In this document: positions 15,980 through 24,199 of the stretch, piece by piece
Layout of the letters: the number at the start of each line of letters is the position of its first letter
Numbering within the stretch: the stretch's first letter is position 1
From: NCEH01 sp043195125
GTDB lineage: Bacteria; Pseudomonadota; Alphaproteobacteria; Rhizobiales; Xanthobacteraceae
NCBI RefSeq assembly: GCF_043195125.1
Contig: NZ_JBAFWR010000008.1
Direction: 5' to 3' (one strand)
Length of the DNA stretch: 64,000 bases
Made by a program: the position numbers and the translations under genes
The notes under the pieces: generated by a model
What the model was told of the DNA's origin: nothing
Database searches by the model: none
The model's input: the letters and a program-made list of their open reading frames with translations, nothing else

Positions 15980-16687
15980 ATGAGCACCGCTTTCGCCGTT
16001 CCCGTCCCCGAGATCGTCGCGCTGCCCGTGGTCGGCAGCGCGGCGCGCTTCCCGGTGCGCCGCATCTATTGCGTCGGCCGCAATTATCTCGCCCATATCC
16101 GCGAGATGAAGGAAGCGGAAGACGAGCGCGACCCGCCGTTCTTCTTCCAGAAGCCGCGCGACAGCATCGTGGCGGACGGCGCCACCATTCCCTATCCGGC
16201 GGATACCAGCGATTTCCAATATGAGATCGAGCTGGTGGTCGCCATCGGCGCCACCGCGCGCACCATCTCCGTCGAACGCGCGCAGGACGCCATCTTCGGC
16301 TACGGCATCGGCATCGACCTCACCCGCCGCGACCGCCAGCGCGACTGCCGCGACAAGCGCCTGCCGTGGGAAGCGGGAAAAGCGTTCGATCTCTCCGCGC
16401 CGTGCGGTCCGCTTTATCCCGCCGGCACCGGCGGCGACCCTGCGCGCGGCGCCATCACGCTCAGCGTCAACGGCATCGAGCACCAGCGTGGCGATCTCGC
16501 GCAGATGATCTGGAACGTCCCGGAAATCGTCGCAAACCTCTCGCGCTCGTATAGTCTGGAGCCGGGCGACATCATCATGACCGGCACCCCGGCCGGGGTC
16601 GGTGAGATCCGCCCCGGCGATCGCATCGTCGGCGCCATCGCGGGGTTCGGCACGCTAACGCTGACCATCGGCGAACCGGAGGCCTGA
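15980..16687 (+). CDS. Fumarylacetoacetate hydrolase-family protein (cytoplasmic)
   Basis: A 235-residue compact FAH-fold enzyme with ligands Glu82 and Glu84 (YEIEL) and Asp113 (GIDLTRRD), and the GTPAGVGEIRPGD loop. Proteins this short resemble acylpyruvases and hydratase/decarboxylase members that act on 2-oxo acids. An in-frame GTG at 15968 overlaps the previous stop as GTGA and could be the real start, adding four residues. Its place between two PuuE-like hydrolases and downstream of an aldolase suggests that ring opening yields an oxo acid that this enzyme processes. Confidence 0.83.
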   Translation: MSTAFAVPVPEIVALPVVGSAARFPVRRIYCVGRNYLAHIREMKEAEDERDPPFFFQKPRDSIVADGATIPYPADTSDFQYEIELVVAIGATARTISVERAQDAIFGYGIGIDLTRRDRQRDCRDKRLPWEAGKAFDLSAPCGPLYPAGTGGDPARGAITLSVNGIEHQRGDLAQMIWNVPEIVANLSRSYSLEPGDIIMTGTPAGVGEIRPGDRIVGAIAGFGTLTLTIGEPEA

Positions 16688-16690
16688 GAC

Positions 16691-17587
16691 ATGCTGCCCA
16701 CCGAACGCATCGCCTTTTCGCCGATCTCCCGCCGGCCCAAGCTGACGCTGCCGGGCGGCGCCCGCATGGCGGTGTGGGTGATCGTCAATATCGAGGAATG
16801 GAACCCGCGCGAGACCATGCCGCGCACCGTCCTCACCCCGCCGGCGGGCGGCTCCCCCACCCCGGACATTCCGAACTGGGCCTGGCACGAATACGGCAAC
16901 CGCGTCGGCTTCTGGCGCATGCTGGAAGTCTTCGACGAGTTCGCTCTGCCGGCCGTGCTGGCCATCAACGGCTCGGCCATCTCCAGCTACGCGCCGATCG
17001 CGGAAGCGGCGCTGGAGCGCGAATGGGAATTCATGGGCCACGGCTTCTCGCAGAAGAACATGCAGAAGGTGCCCGACGAACGCGAGGACATCGCCAAGAC
17101 CACCCAGGCGATTGAAGCCTTCACCGGCCGGCGCCCGCGCGGCTGGCTCGGGCCGGGCCTGACCGAGACCTGGGAAACCCCCGACATTCTGGTCGAGCAG
17201 GGCTATGATTATGTCTGCGACTGGGTGCTGGACGACCAGCCGGTGGTGCTGAAGACCCGCACCTCCCCCATCGTCAATATTCCCTACACCCAGGAATGCA
17301 ACGACGTGGCGATGATGCTGATCCAGCATCATAAGGCGAGCGAATATTACGACCGCGCCATCGACCAGTTCGAGCAGATCCACCACGACAGCCGCGACAG
17401 CGCGCGCATCATGGCCCTGGTGGTCCATCCCTACATCATGGGCGCGCCGCATCGGCTCACGCATTTCCGCAAGATCTTCGAGACCATGAAGACGCGCGAC
17501 GACGTCGCGTTCATGACCGGCGAACAGATCTACGATTGGTATCTCGGCCAGCGGCCCGACGCCCTCACCGAGGCGGCTGCGGGATGA
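16691..17587 (+). CDS. PuuE-like polysaccharide-deacetylase-fold hydrolase (second copy)
   Basis: A 298-residue paralogue of the product of 15090-15971. Shared blocks include PNWAWHEYGNRVGFWR, WEFMGHGFSQ, RPRGWLGPGLTETWETP and VHPYIMGAPHR. NIEEW replaces the NodB TFDDG motif. Two non-identical copies in one operon suggest two substrates or a heteromer. It begins 3 bases after the FAH stop and overlaps the permease gene by 4 bases, so the enzymes and importer are translated as one unit. Confidence 0.8.
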   Translation: MLPTERIAFSPISRRPKLTLPGGARMAVWVIVNIEEWNPRETMPRTVLTPPAGGSPTPDIPNWAWHEYGNRVGFWRMLEVFDEFALPAVLAINGSAISSYAPIAEAALEREWEFMGHGFSQKNMQKVPDEREDIAKTTQAIEAFTGRRPRGWLGPGLTETWETPDILVEQGYDYVCDWVLDDQPVVLKTRTSPIVNIPYTQECNDVAMMLIQHHKASEYYDRAIDQFEQIHHDSRDSARIMALVVHPYIMGAPHRLTHFRKIFETMKTRDDVAFMTGEQIYDWYLGQRPDALTEAAAG

Positions 17588-18444
17588 CCGGCCTCAACGC
17601 CTTCCAGCTCCTCAACGGGCTCACGTTCGCGGCCCTGCTGTTCATCGTGGCCTCGGGCTTCACGCTGATCTTCGGCCTGCTGCGGATCGTGAACCTCGCC
17701 CATGGCGCGCTGTATCTGCTGGGCGGCTACGCGGGCTATGCGGCGGCGAGCGCCACCGGCAACTTCTTCCTCGGCATCCTCGCCGCCATGGCCGCGGTGG
17801 CGGTGACCGGGCTGGTGCTCGACCAGGGGCTGCTGCGCTTTGTGCGCGGATACGAGCTGCGCCAGGTGCTGCTGACGCTGGGCGTCGCCTTCATCCTGAA
17901 CGACATGACCCTGGTGATCTTCGGCGGCGATACCTACACCGTGCCGGCGCCGGAATTCCTGCGCGGCGCGGTGCGCTTCGCCGGGCTGTTCTATCCCAAG
18001 TATCGCCTGTTCGTGCTGGTGCTGGGCATCCTCATCTTCGTCGCGCTCTGGCTGCTGCTTAACAAGACCCGGCTCGGCGCCCTGATCCGCGCCGGCGTGG
18101 ACGATCCCGAAACCATCGAGGCGATGGGCATCAACATCCGCCGCATCTTCCTTTTGACCTTCATGCTGGGCGCGGCGCTGGCCGGGCTCGGCGGGGCGGT
18201 GGGCGGCGCTTTTCTCACCCTCTATCCGAGCGCGGATGCGGAGATCCTGGTGTTCTCGCTGGCGGTGGTGATCATCGGTGGGCGCGGCAGCCTCGTCGGC
18301 GCGGCGGTGGGCGCGCTGATTGTCGGCCTGCTGAATACGGTGGGACAGGTCATGTTCCCGGAATTCGCGTATTTCGTCATCTTCGGCCCCATGGCGGCGA
18401 TCCTCGCCTTCCGCCCGCTCGGCCTGTTCGGAAAGGCGGCGTGA
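17584..18444 (+). CDS. LivH-type branched-chain ABC transporter permease
   Basis: A 286-residue inner-membrane permease (QLLNGLTFAALLFIVASGFTLIFG, RIVNLAHGALYLLGGYAGY) with the conserved loop GALIRAGVDDPETIEAMGIN and a C-terminal IIGGRGSLVGAAVGALIVG. The ATG at 17584 overlaps the hydrolase stop by 4 bases and gives a normal LivH N-terminus. It is half of the channel of the second HAAT importer. Confidence 0.88.
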   Translation: MTGLNAFQLLNGLTFAALLFIVASGFTLIFGLLRIVNLAHGALYLLGGYAGYAAASATGNFFLGILAAMAAVAVTGLVLDQGLLRFVRGYELRQVLLTLGVAFILNDMTLVIFGGDTYTVPAPEFLRGAVRFAGLFYPKYRLFVLVLGILIFVALWLLLNKTRLGALIRAGVDDPETIEAMGINIRRIFLLTFMLGAALAGLGGAVGGAFLTLYPSADAEILVFSLAVVIIGGRGSLVGAAVGALIVGLLNTVGQVMFPEFAYFVIFGPMAAILAFRPLGLFGKAA

Positions 18445-19418
18445 TGGCGTCCCCGGTTCCCAACCCCGCTCCGCTCCCCGCTCGGGACACCGGCATGTCC
18501 CGCCTCGCCATGGGCGCCATTGCCGTGGGCGCCTTGGTGTTCGCGGTACTGCCGCTGCTTCTGCCCACCTACCAGGTCAGCATCCTCACCGAGGTGCTGA
18601 TCTTCGCAGTGCTGGCCATGGCGGTGGATATCCTCGCCGGCTACACCGGCCGCACGCCGCTGTGCCATGGCGCCATCTTCGGCGTCTCCACTTATGTGGT
18701 GGTCTATTGGACCGCCCATATGGGCGGCTCGCCCTATGTCGGCGCGATGGTGGGCATCCTCGCGGCGACCGGTGTCGCGGCGATCTTCGCCTTGCTGGCG
18801 ATCCGCACGTCCGGGGTCTATTTCCTGCTGCTCACCCTCGCGCTCGGCATGATCGTATGGGGCGTGTGCCTGCGCTGGACCAGCGTCACCGGCGGGGAGA
18901 ACGGCCTGCGCGGCGCGGTGCGGCCCGCCGCCCTCACGGATGGCTTTGCCTTTTATTATGCGGTGTTCGTGGCGGTTGCCCTGGTCGCGTTCGTGATGTG
19001 GCGGTTCGTGCGCTCGCCGTTCGGGCTGACGCTGCGCGGCATCCGCGACAGCGAGAGCCGCATGCGCTCGCTCGGCTACAATGTGCCGGCGCACCTGTTT
19101 CTCGCCTTCACCGTCTCCGGCTTCTTCGCGGGCATCGCCGGCGCGCTCTACGCCATGTTCAACGATTTCGTCAGCCCCTCCACGGTCGGCCTCTCCCAAT
19201 CGGTGGAGGGCCTGCTGATGGCCATCACCGGCGGGGTGGGGACGCTGTTCGGCGCGTTCATCGGGTCGTTCGCGATCATCGGGCTGGAGAACCTCGTCAG
19301 CCTCTACACCGAGCGCTGGCAGAGCGTGCTCGGGGCGATGTTCGTCCTCATCATGATCTTCGCCCCCGAAGGCATTCTCGGGCGCATTCGCAGTTTCGTG
19401 GCGCAACGCCGCCGCTGA
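18444..19418 (+). CDS. LivM-type branched-chain ABC transporter permease
   Basis: A 324-residue permease with the LivM core (VLIFAVLAMAVDILAGYTGRTPLCHGAIFGVSTY), a loop GIRDSESRMRSLGYNV and a C-terminal TGGVGTLFGAFIGS. ATG 18444 overlaps the LivH stop by one base (TGATG); a GTG at 18441 is an alternative. The first 30 residues are a Pro-rich cytoplasmic tail. It is the partner of the LivH protein just upstream. Confidence 0.88.
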   Translation: MASPVPNPAPLPARDTGMSRLAMGAIAVGALVFAVLPLLLPTYQVSILTEVLIFAVLAMAVDILAGYTGRTPLCHGAIFGVSTYVVVYWTAHMGGSPYVGAMVGILAATGVAAIFALLAIRTSGVYFLLLTLALGMIVWGVCLRWTSVTGGENGLRGAVRPAALTDGFAFYYAVFVAVALVAFVMWRFVRSPFGLTLRGIRDSESRMRSLGYNVPAHLFLAFTVSGFFAGIAGALYAMFNDFVSPSTVGLSQSVEGLLMAITGGVGTLFGAFIGSFAIIGLENLVSLYTERWQSVLGAMFVLIMIFAPEGILGRIRSFVAQRRR

Positions 19419-19455
19419 AGACGACAACAAACAATTCCAGACAGGAGCGGGACAG

Positions 19456-20712
19456 ATGGATCGCAGGACGTTTCTGAAATCAAGCGCCGCGCTGGCCGCC
19501 GTCGGCACCGTGGCGATGCCCTATGTGGCCCGCGCCCAGGCGAGCGGGCCGATCAAGATCGGCGTCATGGCGCCGCTCACCGGAGTGGTCGCCGCCGGCG
19601 GCCGCGAGATGGTGGACGGCTTCAACATGTATTGGGAAGAGCGGGGCTTCCAGTCCGGCGGCCGCAAGGTGGAGATCGTCGTGGAAGACGACGCCTCCAA
19701 CCCCGACACCGCGCTTCAGAAGGCCCGCCGCCTGGTGGAACAGGCGAATGTGGACATGCTGTTCGGCAATCTGCTGGCCAACACCGGCCTTGCGGTCGCC
19801 AATTACGTGAAGGGCAACGGCACGCCCTATTTCATCCCGATCATCGCCGCCGACGATCTCACCCAGCGCAACCGCATCAAGAACGTGATCCGGGTCGCCG
19901 GCTATACCGCGAGCCAGTTCCCGCGCCCGCTCGCCGACTGGTGCCTCAAGCAGGGCTATCGCAAGGTCGCGACCATCAGCCAGGACTACACGTTCGGCCA
20001 CGAGCAGTGCGGCGGCTTCTGCCAGACCTTCACCGAGGGCGGCGGCAAGGTGCTGGGCCAGTTCTGGCATCCGCTCAACACCTCGGACTTCAGCCCCTAT
20101 CTCGGCCAATTGGCCAATCTCGGCGCCGACGTGATCTTCTGCATGGAGACCGGCGCCGACGCCGCGCGCCTGATGCAGCAATATGCCAGCTTCGGCCTCA
20201 AGGGGCAGATCCCGCTGGTGGGCGCCATGAACGTCACCGACCAGTCGGTGATCCGCACCATGGGCGACGAGGTCGAGGGCGTGGTCGTCGCCGCGCATTT
20301 CGCCGAAGGCTCGGACAATCCGCGCACCAAGGAATTCGTGGCGGCGTACGGCAAGAAATTCTCCAAGCTGCCCTCGCTCTACGGCTTCTCCATGTATTCC
20401 GGCGCCATGTGGATCGACGAGGCGCTGAAGCCGCTCAACGGCGCCACGGCGGACCGCGAGGCGTTCCTCGCTTCGGTGATGAAGACCGACCTCGTCAACT
20501 CGCCGCTCGGCACCACCGTGAAGCTCGATGCCTTCGGCAATCCGATCTACGACGTCTCCATCCGCAAGGTGGTCAAGAACGCCGAGGGCAAATATTGGAA
20601 CGTGCCGATTGCTTCTTATCCGCAGGTGTCGCAATTCTGGAAGTACGATCCGGAAACCTACATGAAGCAGCCGCCCTATTCGCGCGAGTTCCAGGGCATC
20701 AAGAAGAGCTGA
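19456..20712 (+). CDS. HAAT-family substrate-binding protein with Tat leader
   Basis: A 418-residue binding protein. MDRRTFLKSSAALAAVGT followed by AMPYVARAQ is a typical Tat signal with cleavage near residue 28, so it is probably folded before export. The mature protein has GVMAPLTGVVAAGGREMVDGFNMYW and EDDASNPDTALQKARRLVEQ, as in amide/branched-chain binding proteins. It is the third transporter gene of the 14346-23944 operon, with AGGAG upstream of the ATG, and is followed by two strong inverted repeats before the ATPase genes. The ligand is unknown. Confidence 0.87.
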   Translation: MDRRTFLKSSAALAAVGTVAMPYVARAQASGPIKIGVMAPLTGVVAAGGREMVDGFNMYWEERGFQSGGRKVEIVVEDDASNPDTALQKARRLVEQANVDMLFGNLLANTGLAVANYVKGNGTPYFIPIIAADDLTQRNRIKNVIRVAGYTASQFPRPLADWCLKQGYRKVATISQDYTFGHEQCGGFCQTFTEGGGKVLGQFWHPLNTSDFSPYLGQLANLGADVIFCMETGADAARLMQQYASFGLKGQIPLVGAMNVTDQSVIRTMGDEVEGVVVAAHFAEGSDNPRTKEFVAAYGKKFSKLPSLYGFSMYSGAMWIDEALKPLNGATADREAFLASVMKTDLVNSPLGTTVKLDAFGNPIYDVSIRKVVKNAEGKYWNVPIASYPQVSQFWKYDPETYMKQPPYSREFQGIKKS

Positions 20713-20722
20713 GACGCCGCAG

Positions 20723-20802
20723 CGGAGCCACCCTCCCCCTTTGGAGGCTCCGCGTCGGCTGGCGAGAGGGGTGGGCTCAGCCCTGACGCCGACCCCTCTC
20801 GC
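20723..20802 (+). repeat. Two nested hairpins after the binding-protein gene
   Basis: CGGAGCC (20723-20729) pairs with GGCTCCG (20746-20752). GCGAGAGGGGT (20762-20772) pairs with ACCCCTCTCGC (20792-20802), an 11-bp perfect stem. They fill the 140-bp gap between the binding-protein gene and the GTG-start ATPase gene. There is no T-run, so partial termination or 3' mRNA protection is more likely than full termination. Confidence 0.65.
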
Positions 20803-20852
20803 TTCCCCTTTCGCCGGCAGGCTGACCGGCTAGAACCGAGGCGCCCCGCGTC

Positions 20853-21608
20853 GTGACCGATTTTCTGCAACTCGATTCCGTCACGGTCCAGTTCGGCGCA
20901 TTGCGTGCCGTGGATGGCGTGTCGATCCGCGTCCGCGAAGGCGAGCGGCGGGCCATCATCGGGCCCAATGGCGCCGGCAAGACCACGCTGTTCAACGCCA
21001 TAACCGGCGTCGTCGGCGCGACCTCCGGTCAGGTGATCTTCGCGGGCAAGGACGTGACGCGCGCCCCGGTGCACGAGCGCGCCCGGCGCGGCATGAGCCG
21101 CACCTTCCAGATCACCAATCTGTTTCCCAATCTCACGGTGGCAGAAAACATGCGCCTTGCCGTGCGGGGCCTCTCGCCGCGCAAGTTTTCCTTCTTCGGC
21201 CAGGATGCGCTGGATGCGGAGGAAACCCGCCGGGCGGGGGCGGCGCTGGAGATTTCCCGCCTGCACACGCGGCGCGACGCGGCGGTGAAGGAACTCTCCT
21301 ATGGCGAACAACGCCAGCTGGAAATGGCCATGGCCCTGGTGGCTCAACCCAAGCTGCTGCTGCTGGACGAGCCCGCCGCCGGCCTCTCGCCGGCCGAGCG
21401 CGTCATCGTTTCCGACATCATTCGCGCCCTGCCGCGCGACCTGACCCTGGTGCTGATCGAGCACGACATGGACCTGATCCTCTCGCTGGTGGACTACGTC
21501 ACCTGTCTCAACAACGGCAAGCTGCTGGTGGAGGCGCCGCCGTCGGAAATCCGTGGCAATAGCGACGTCCAGGACGTCTATCTCGGCAAGGCGCGCCACA
21601 ATGCTTGA
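20853..21608 (+). CDS. LivG-type ABC transporter ATPase
   Basis: A 251-residue ATPase with Walker A GPNGAGKTT, Q-loop region RTFQITNLFPNLTV, signature LSYGEQRQLEMAMAL, Walker B LLLLDEPAAGL and switch His in LIEHDMDLI. The start codon is GTG at 20853; no in-frame ATG nearby gives the conserved LQLDSVTVQFG N-terminus. It overlaps the LivF gene by 8 bases. It energises the importer encoded just upstream. Confidence 0.88.
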   Translation: MTDFLQLDSVTVQFGALRAVDGVSIRVREGERRAIIGPNGAGKTTLFNAITGVVGATSGQVIFAGKDVTRAPVHERARRGMSRTFQITNLFPNLTVAENMRLAVRGLSPRKFSFFGQDALDAEETRRAGAALEISRLHTRRDAAVKELSYGEQRQLEMAMALVAQPKLLLLDEPAAGLSPAERVIVSDIIRALPRDLTLVLIEHDMDLILSLVDYVTCLNNGKLLVEAPPSEIRGNSDVQDVYLGKARHNA

Positions 21609-22305
21609 GGTTGAGGACATCCATTCCTATTACGGCGACGCCCATGTGCTGCATGGCGCCAGCCTGAATGTGGGCAAGAGCGAAGTGGTCGCCCTGCTCG
21701 GACGCAACGGCATGGGCAAGACCACGCTCATCCGCTCCATCATGGGCCTCTCGCCCCCCAATGTGCGGCAGGGCGCGGTGCGCTGGAAGGGCGAAAGCCT
21801 GCTTGGCGTCGCCCCGCATCGCATCGCCCGCGCCGGCATTGCCCTGGTGCCCCAGGGCCGGCGGCTGTTTCCCTCGCTCACCGTGACCGAGCACCTCACC
21901 GTGCTCAAGCCCGCCAGCGCCACCCATGGCTGGACGGTGGCCAAGGCGTTCGAATTCTTCCCCCGCCTCGCCGAGCGGCGCTCTCATCGCGGCAACCAGC
22001 TCTCCGGCGGCGAGCGGCAGATGCTCGCGGTGGCACGCGCGCTGATGATCGACCCCGAGCTGATCTTGATGGACGAGCCGTCCGAGGGCCTCGCGCCGGT
22101 GATGGTGCAGCATCTGGAAGGCATCATGATGGAGTTGAAGCGCGCCGGGCTCTCCATCCTGCTGGTGGAGCAGAACCTCTACAGCGCCCTGGCCGTGGCG
22201 GACCGGGTCTACATTCTGGAAACCGGACGCATGGTACACGAGGCGCCCGCCGCCGAGATCGCCGGCCAACCCGAAACCCTCACCCGCTTCCTCGGCGTGC
22301 ACTGA
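21601..22305 (+). CDS. LivF-type ABC transporter ATPase
   Basis: A 234-residue ATPase with Walker A GRNGMGKTT, signature LSGGERQMLAVARAL, Walker B LILMDEPSEGLAP and the LivF-style LLVEQNLYSALAVADR. The ATG at 21601 overlaps the LivG gene by 8 bases. Only 11 bases separate its stop from the small AtzG-like gene, which ties transport to the amidase step. Confidence 0.88.
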   Translation: MLEVEDIHSYYGDAHVLHGASLNVGKSEVVALLGRNGMGKTTLIRSIMGLSPPNVRQGAVRWKGESLLGVAPHRIARAGIALVPQGRRLFPSLTVTEHLTVLKPASATHGWTVAKAFEFFPRLAERRSHRGNQLSGGERQMLAVARALMIDPELILMDEPSEGLAPVMVQHLEGIMMELKRAGLSILLVEQNLYSALAVADRVYILETGRMVHEAPAAEIAGQPETLTRFLGVH

Positions 22306-22316
22306 AAGGCCTCACC

Positions 22317-22535
22317 ATGACCGAAGATGATTGGACGAGCCGCATGCGCGCGCTCAACGGCGTAACCCTTGATGCCGCCCAGGCGGCGGCTGCGCGCGAC
22401 GTGGCGCTGGGGATCAACACGACGATCGAAGCCGGCGCGCGCGAGCGGATCACGCTCGCCGATGCCCCGTGGAGCTTCGCGACCCTGTGCGCCAGCTTCA
22501 CCGCGCCCGATACCGACACAAAGGCCAAGCCATGA
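22317..22535 (+). CDS. Small AtzG-like / DUF4089-like amidase partner subunit
   Basis: A 72-residue protein (MTEDDWTSRMRALNGVTLDA start, then ALGINTTIEAGARERITLAD and the tail WSFATLCASFTAPDTDT). Its size, mixed helical pattern and position directly before an amidase-signature gene match AtzG, the small subunit that stabilises the AtzE amidase and is itself related to GatC. The stop overlaps the amidase ATG by 4 bases (ATGA), which suggests stoichiometric synthesis of a complex. Assignment rests on size, context and recalled sequence character; no alignment was run. Confidence 0.62.
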   Translation: MTEDDWTSRMRALNGVTLDAAQAAAARDVALGINTTIEAGARERITLADAPWSFATLCASFTAPDTDTKAKP

Positions 22536-23944
22536 GCGCCATGCACGAATGGGGCGTCGTCGCGACCGCCGACGCCATCGCGAAAGGTGAGGTTTCCGCC
22601 GAGCAGGTGGCCACCCATGCCCTCGACCGGCTGGAACGCATGGGCCCGCGCTTCAACGCCATCATGCTGATCACCCGCGACAGCGCGCTGGAAGCGGCGC
22701 GCGCGGTGGATCAGGCGCGATCGCGGGGCGAGACGCTCGGCCCGCTCGCCGGCGTGCCGCTCGCCCATAAGGATCTCTATTACCGCGCGGGGCGCGTGTG
22801 CACCGGCGGGTCGCTGATCCGCAAGGATTTCATGCCGGACGTCACGTCCACCGCCCTGGAACGGCTGGATGCGGCCGGCGCGCTGGATCTCGGCACGCTG
22901 CACCTCGCCGAGCTCGCGCTTTCGCCCACCGGCTTCAACGCCCAGTACGGCCACGGGCTGAACCCCTGGAACACCGCTTATGGTGCGGGCGGCTCGTCCT
23001 CCGGCTCCGGCGCAGCGGTGGCGGCGCGGCTGGTGCCGGCGGCGCTCGGCTCGGATACCGCAGGCTCCATCCGCCATCCCGCGGGCATGTGCGGCATCAC
23101 CGGCATCAAGCCCACCCACGGCCTAGTGCCCCTGTATGGCGCCATGCCGCTCGCGCCCTCGCTGGACACGCTCGGGCCGCTCGCCACCAGCGCGCGGGAC
23201 GCGGCGCGCCTCCTCTCCGTGATCGGCGGGCCGGATGCCCGCGACGCCTCCAGCGTGAACGCGCCGGTATGCGACTATGAAGCCGCGCTCACGGGCGATC
23301 TTGCTGGCCGCACCATTGCGGTGCCGCGGGCCTATTATCGCGAGGCGGCAACGCCGGAGATCAACGCCCTTCTGGACGAAAGCCTGCGCGTGATGAAGGA
23401 CGCCGGCGCCCGCGTGATCGAGACCGCGGTGCCGGACATGGCCCTGGTCAATGCCCTCATCATGCTGGTGATGGCGGTGGAGGGCGCGACCCTGCATCGC
23501 AAGGCGCTAGTGGAGCGGCCGCAGGACATCGGCGCCCAGGTGCGCGCGCGCCTGATGCCCGGCCTCTCCTACCCCGCCACGCGCTATGCCGAGGCGCTGA
23601 TGATGCGCGCGACCATCGCCCGCGAGTGGCTCGCCGCCGCCATGGGCGAGGCGGACATGGTGCATATCCCGACCTTCGCCATTCCGGTGCCGACGATCGC
23701 GGAGACCACCCAGGCCGATTTCGCGACCGTGCTCGGCAAGCTCACCCATTGCACGCGCGGCATCAATTATCTGGGCCTGCCGGCGGTGGCGGTGCCGTGC
23801 GGCTTCACGCAGAACGGCCTGCCCGCCTCGTTCCAGCTGGTGGGCCGCCCCTATGCCGAGGGCGTGCTGCTGCGCGCCGCCGACGCCTATCAGCGCCTGA
23901 CGGATTTTCATAAGCGCCTGCCGCCGGATTGCGGCGCGCTCTGA
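22532..23944 (+). CDS. Amidase-signature family amidase, AtzE-like
   Basis: A 470-residue amidase with the catalytic triad Lys80 (AHKDLYY), cis-Ser155 (GAGGSSSGSG) and nucleophile Ser179 (SDTAGSIRHPAG), spaced 75 and 24 residues as usual. GITGIKPTHG follows, as in GatA and AtzE relatives. It is the last gene of the 14346-23944 operon and overlaps the small subunit gene by 4 bases. AtzE hydrolyses 1-carboxybiuret in s-triazine breakdown; this homologue more likely removes a carboxamide or carbamoyl group from the ring-opened pathway intermediate. A perfect hairpin follows at 24006. Confidence 0.87.
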   Translation: MSAMHEWGVVATADAIAKGEVSAEQVATHALDRLERMGPRFNAIMLITRDSALEAARAVDQARSRGETLGPLAGVPLAHKDLYYRAGRVCTGGSLIRKDFMPDVTSTALERLDAAGALDLGTLHLAELALSPTGFNAQYGHGLNPWNTAYGAGGSSSGSGAAVAARLVPAALGSDTAGSIRHPAGMCGITGIKPTHGLVPLYGAMPLAPSLDTLGPLATSARDAARLLSVIGGPDARDASSVNAPVCDYEAALTGDLAGRTIAVPRAYYREAATPEINALLDESLRVMKDAGARVIETAVPDMALVNALIMLVMAVEGATLHRKALVERPQDIGAQVRARLMPGLSYPATRYAEALMMRATIAREWLAAAMGEADMVHIPTFAIPVPTIAETTQADFATVLGKLTHCTRGINYLGLPAVAVPCGFTQNGLPASFQLVGRPYAEGVLLRAADAYQRLTDFHKRLPPDCGAL

Positions 23945-23956
23945 GCCGACACGAGA

Positions 23957-24000
23957 GCATTTTCGAGCGAAGTGGACACCGGTTCGCGTGAAGAAAATGC
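23957..24000. repeat. Rhizobiales-type dispersed palindromic element
   Basis: A 44-bp element bounded by GCATTTTC (23957-23964) and GAAAATGC (23993-24000), with an AGCGAAGTGG...ACCGGTTCGCGTGAAG interior. Elements of this form are scattered between genes in many Rhizobiales; I recognise it from memory. Only this copy is seen in the window. Confidence 0.65.
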
Positions 24001-24005
24001 ACACA

Positions 24006-24027
24006 CGGCGGGGACGCCTCCCCGCCG
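24006..24027 (+). terminator. Perfect 8-bp GC hairpin followed by TT
   Basis: CGGCGGGG (24006-24013) and CCCCGCCG (24020-24027) pair around ACGCCT, 62 bases after the amidase stop. It is the likely end of the long 14346-23944 operon. Confidence 0.65.
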
Positions 24028-24165
24028 TTCGCGCCTGAAAAACGCCGCTCCAAACGGAGCCGGCGCGTTTCCGCGCGTCTGCGTTAAGGCAAATTCTATT
24101 TATTAATCAATGGTTTGCTCAAAATATGGGCTTGACCGGCACGGTGGCATTCCGTTTCATGTCCG

Positions 24166-24188
24166 CAGATATCTGATCCGATATATCG
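24166..24188 (+). promoter_or_regulatory. Two adjacent 10-bp palindromes before the importer operon
   Basis: CAGATATCTG (24166-24175) and CGATATATCG (24179-24188) are each perfect palindromes with centres 13 bp apart, just 12 bases before the ATPase start. TTGACC at 24132-24137 could be a -35 element with a weak -10 (TTTCAT) 17 bp on. They are a candidate operator for the GntR regulator at 26932. Confidence 0.4.
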
Positions 24189-24199
24189 CTGAGGATGAC

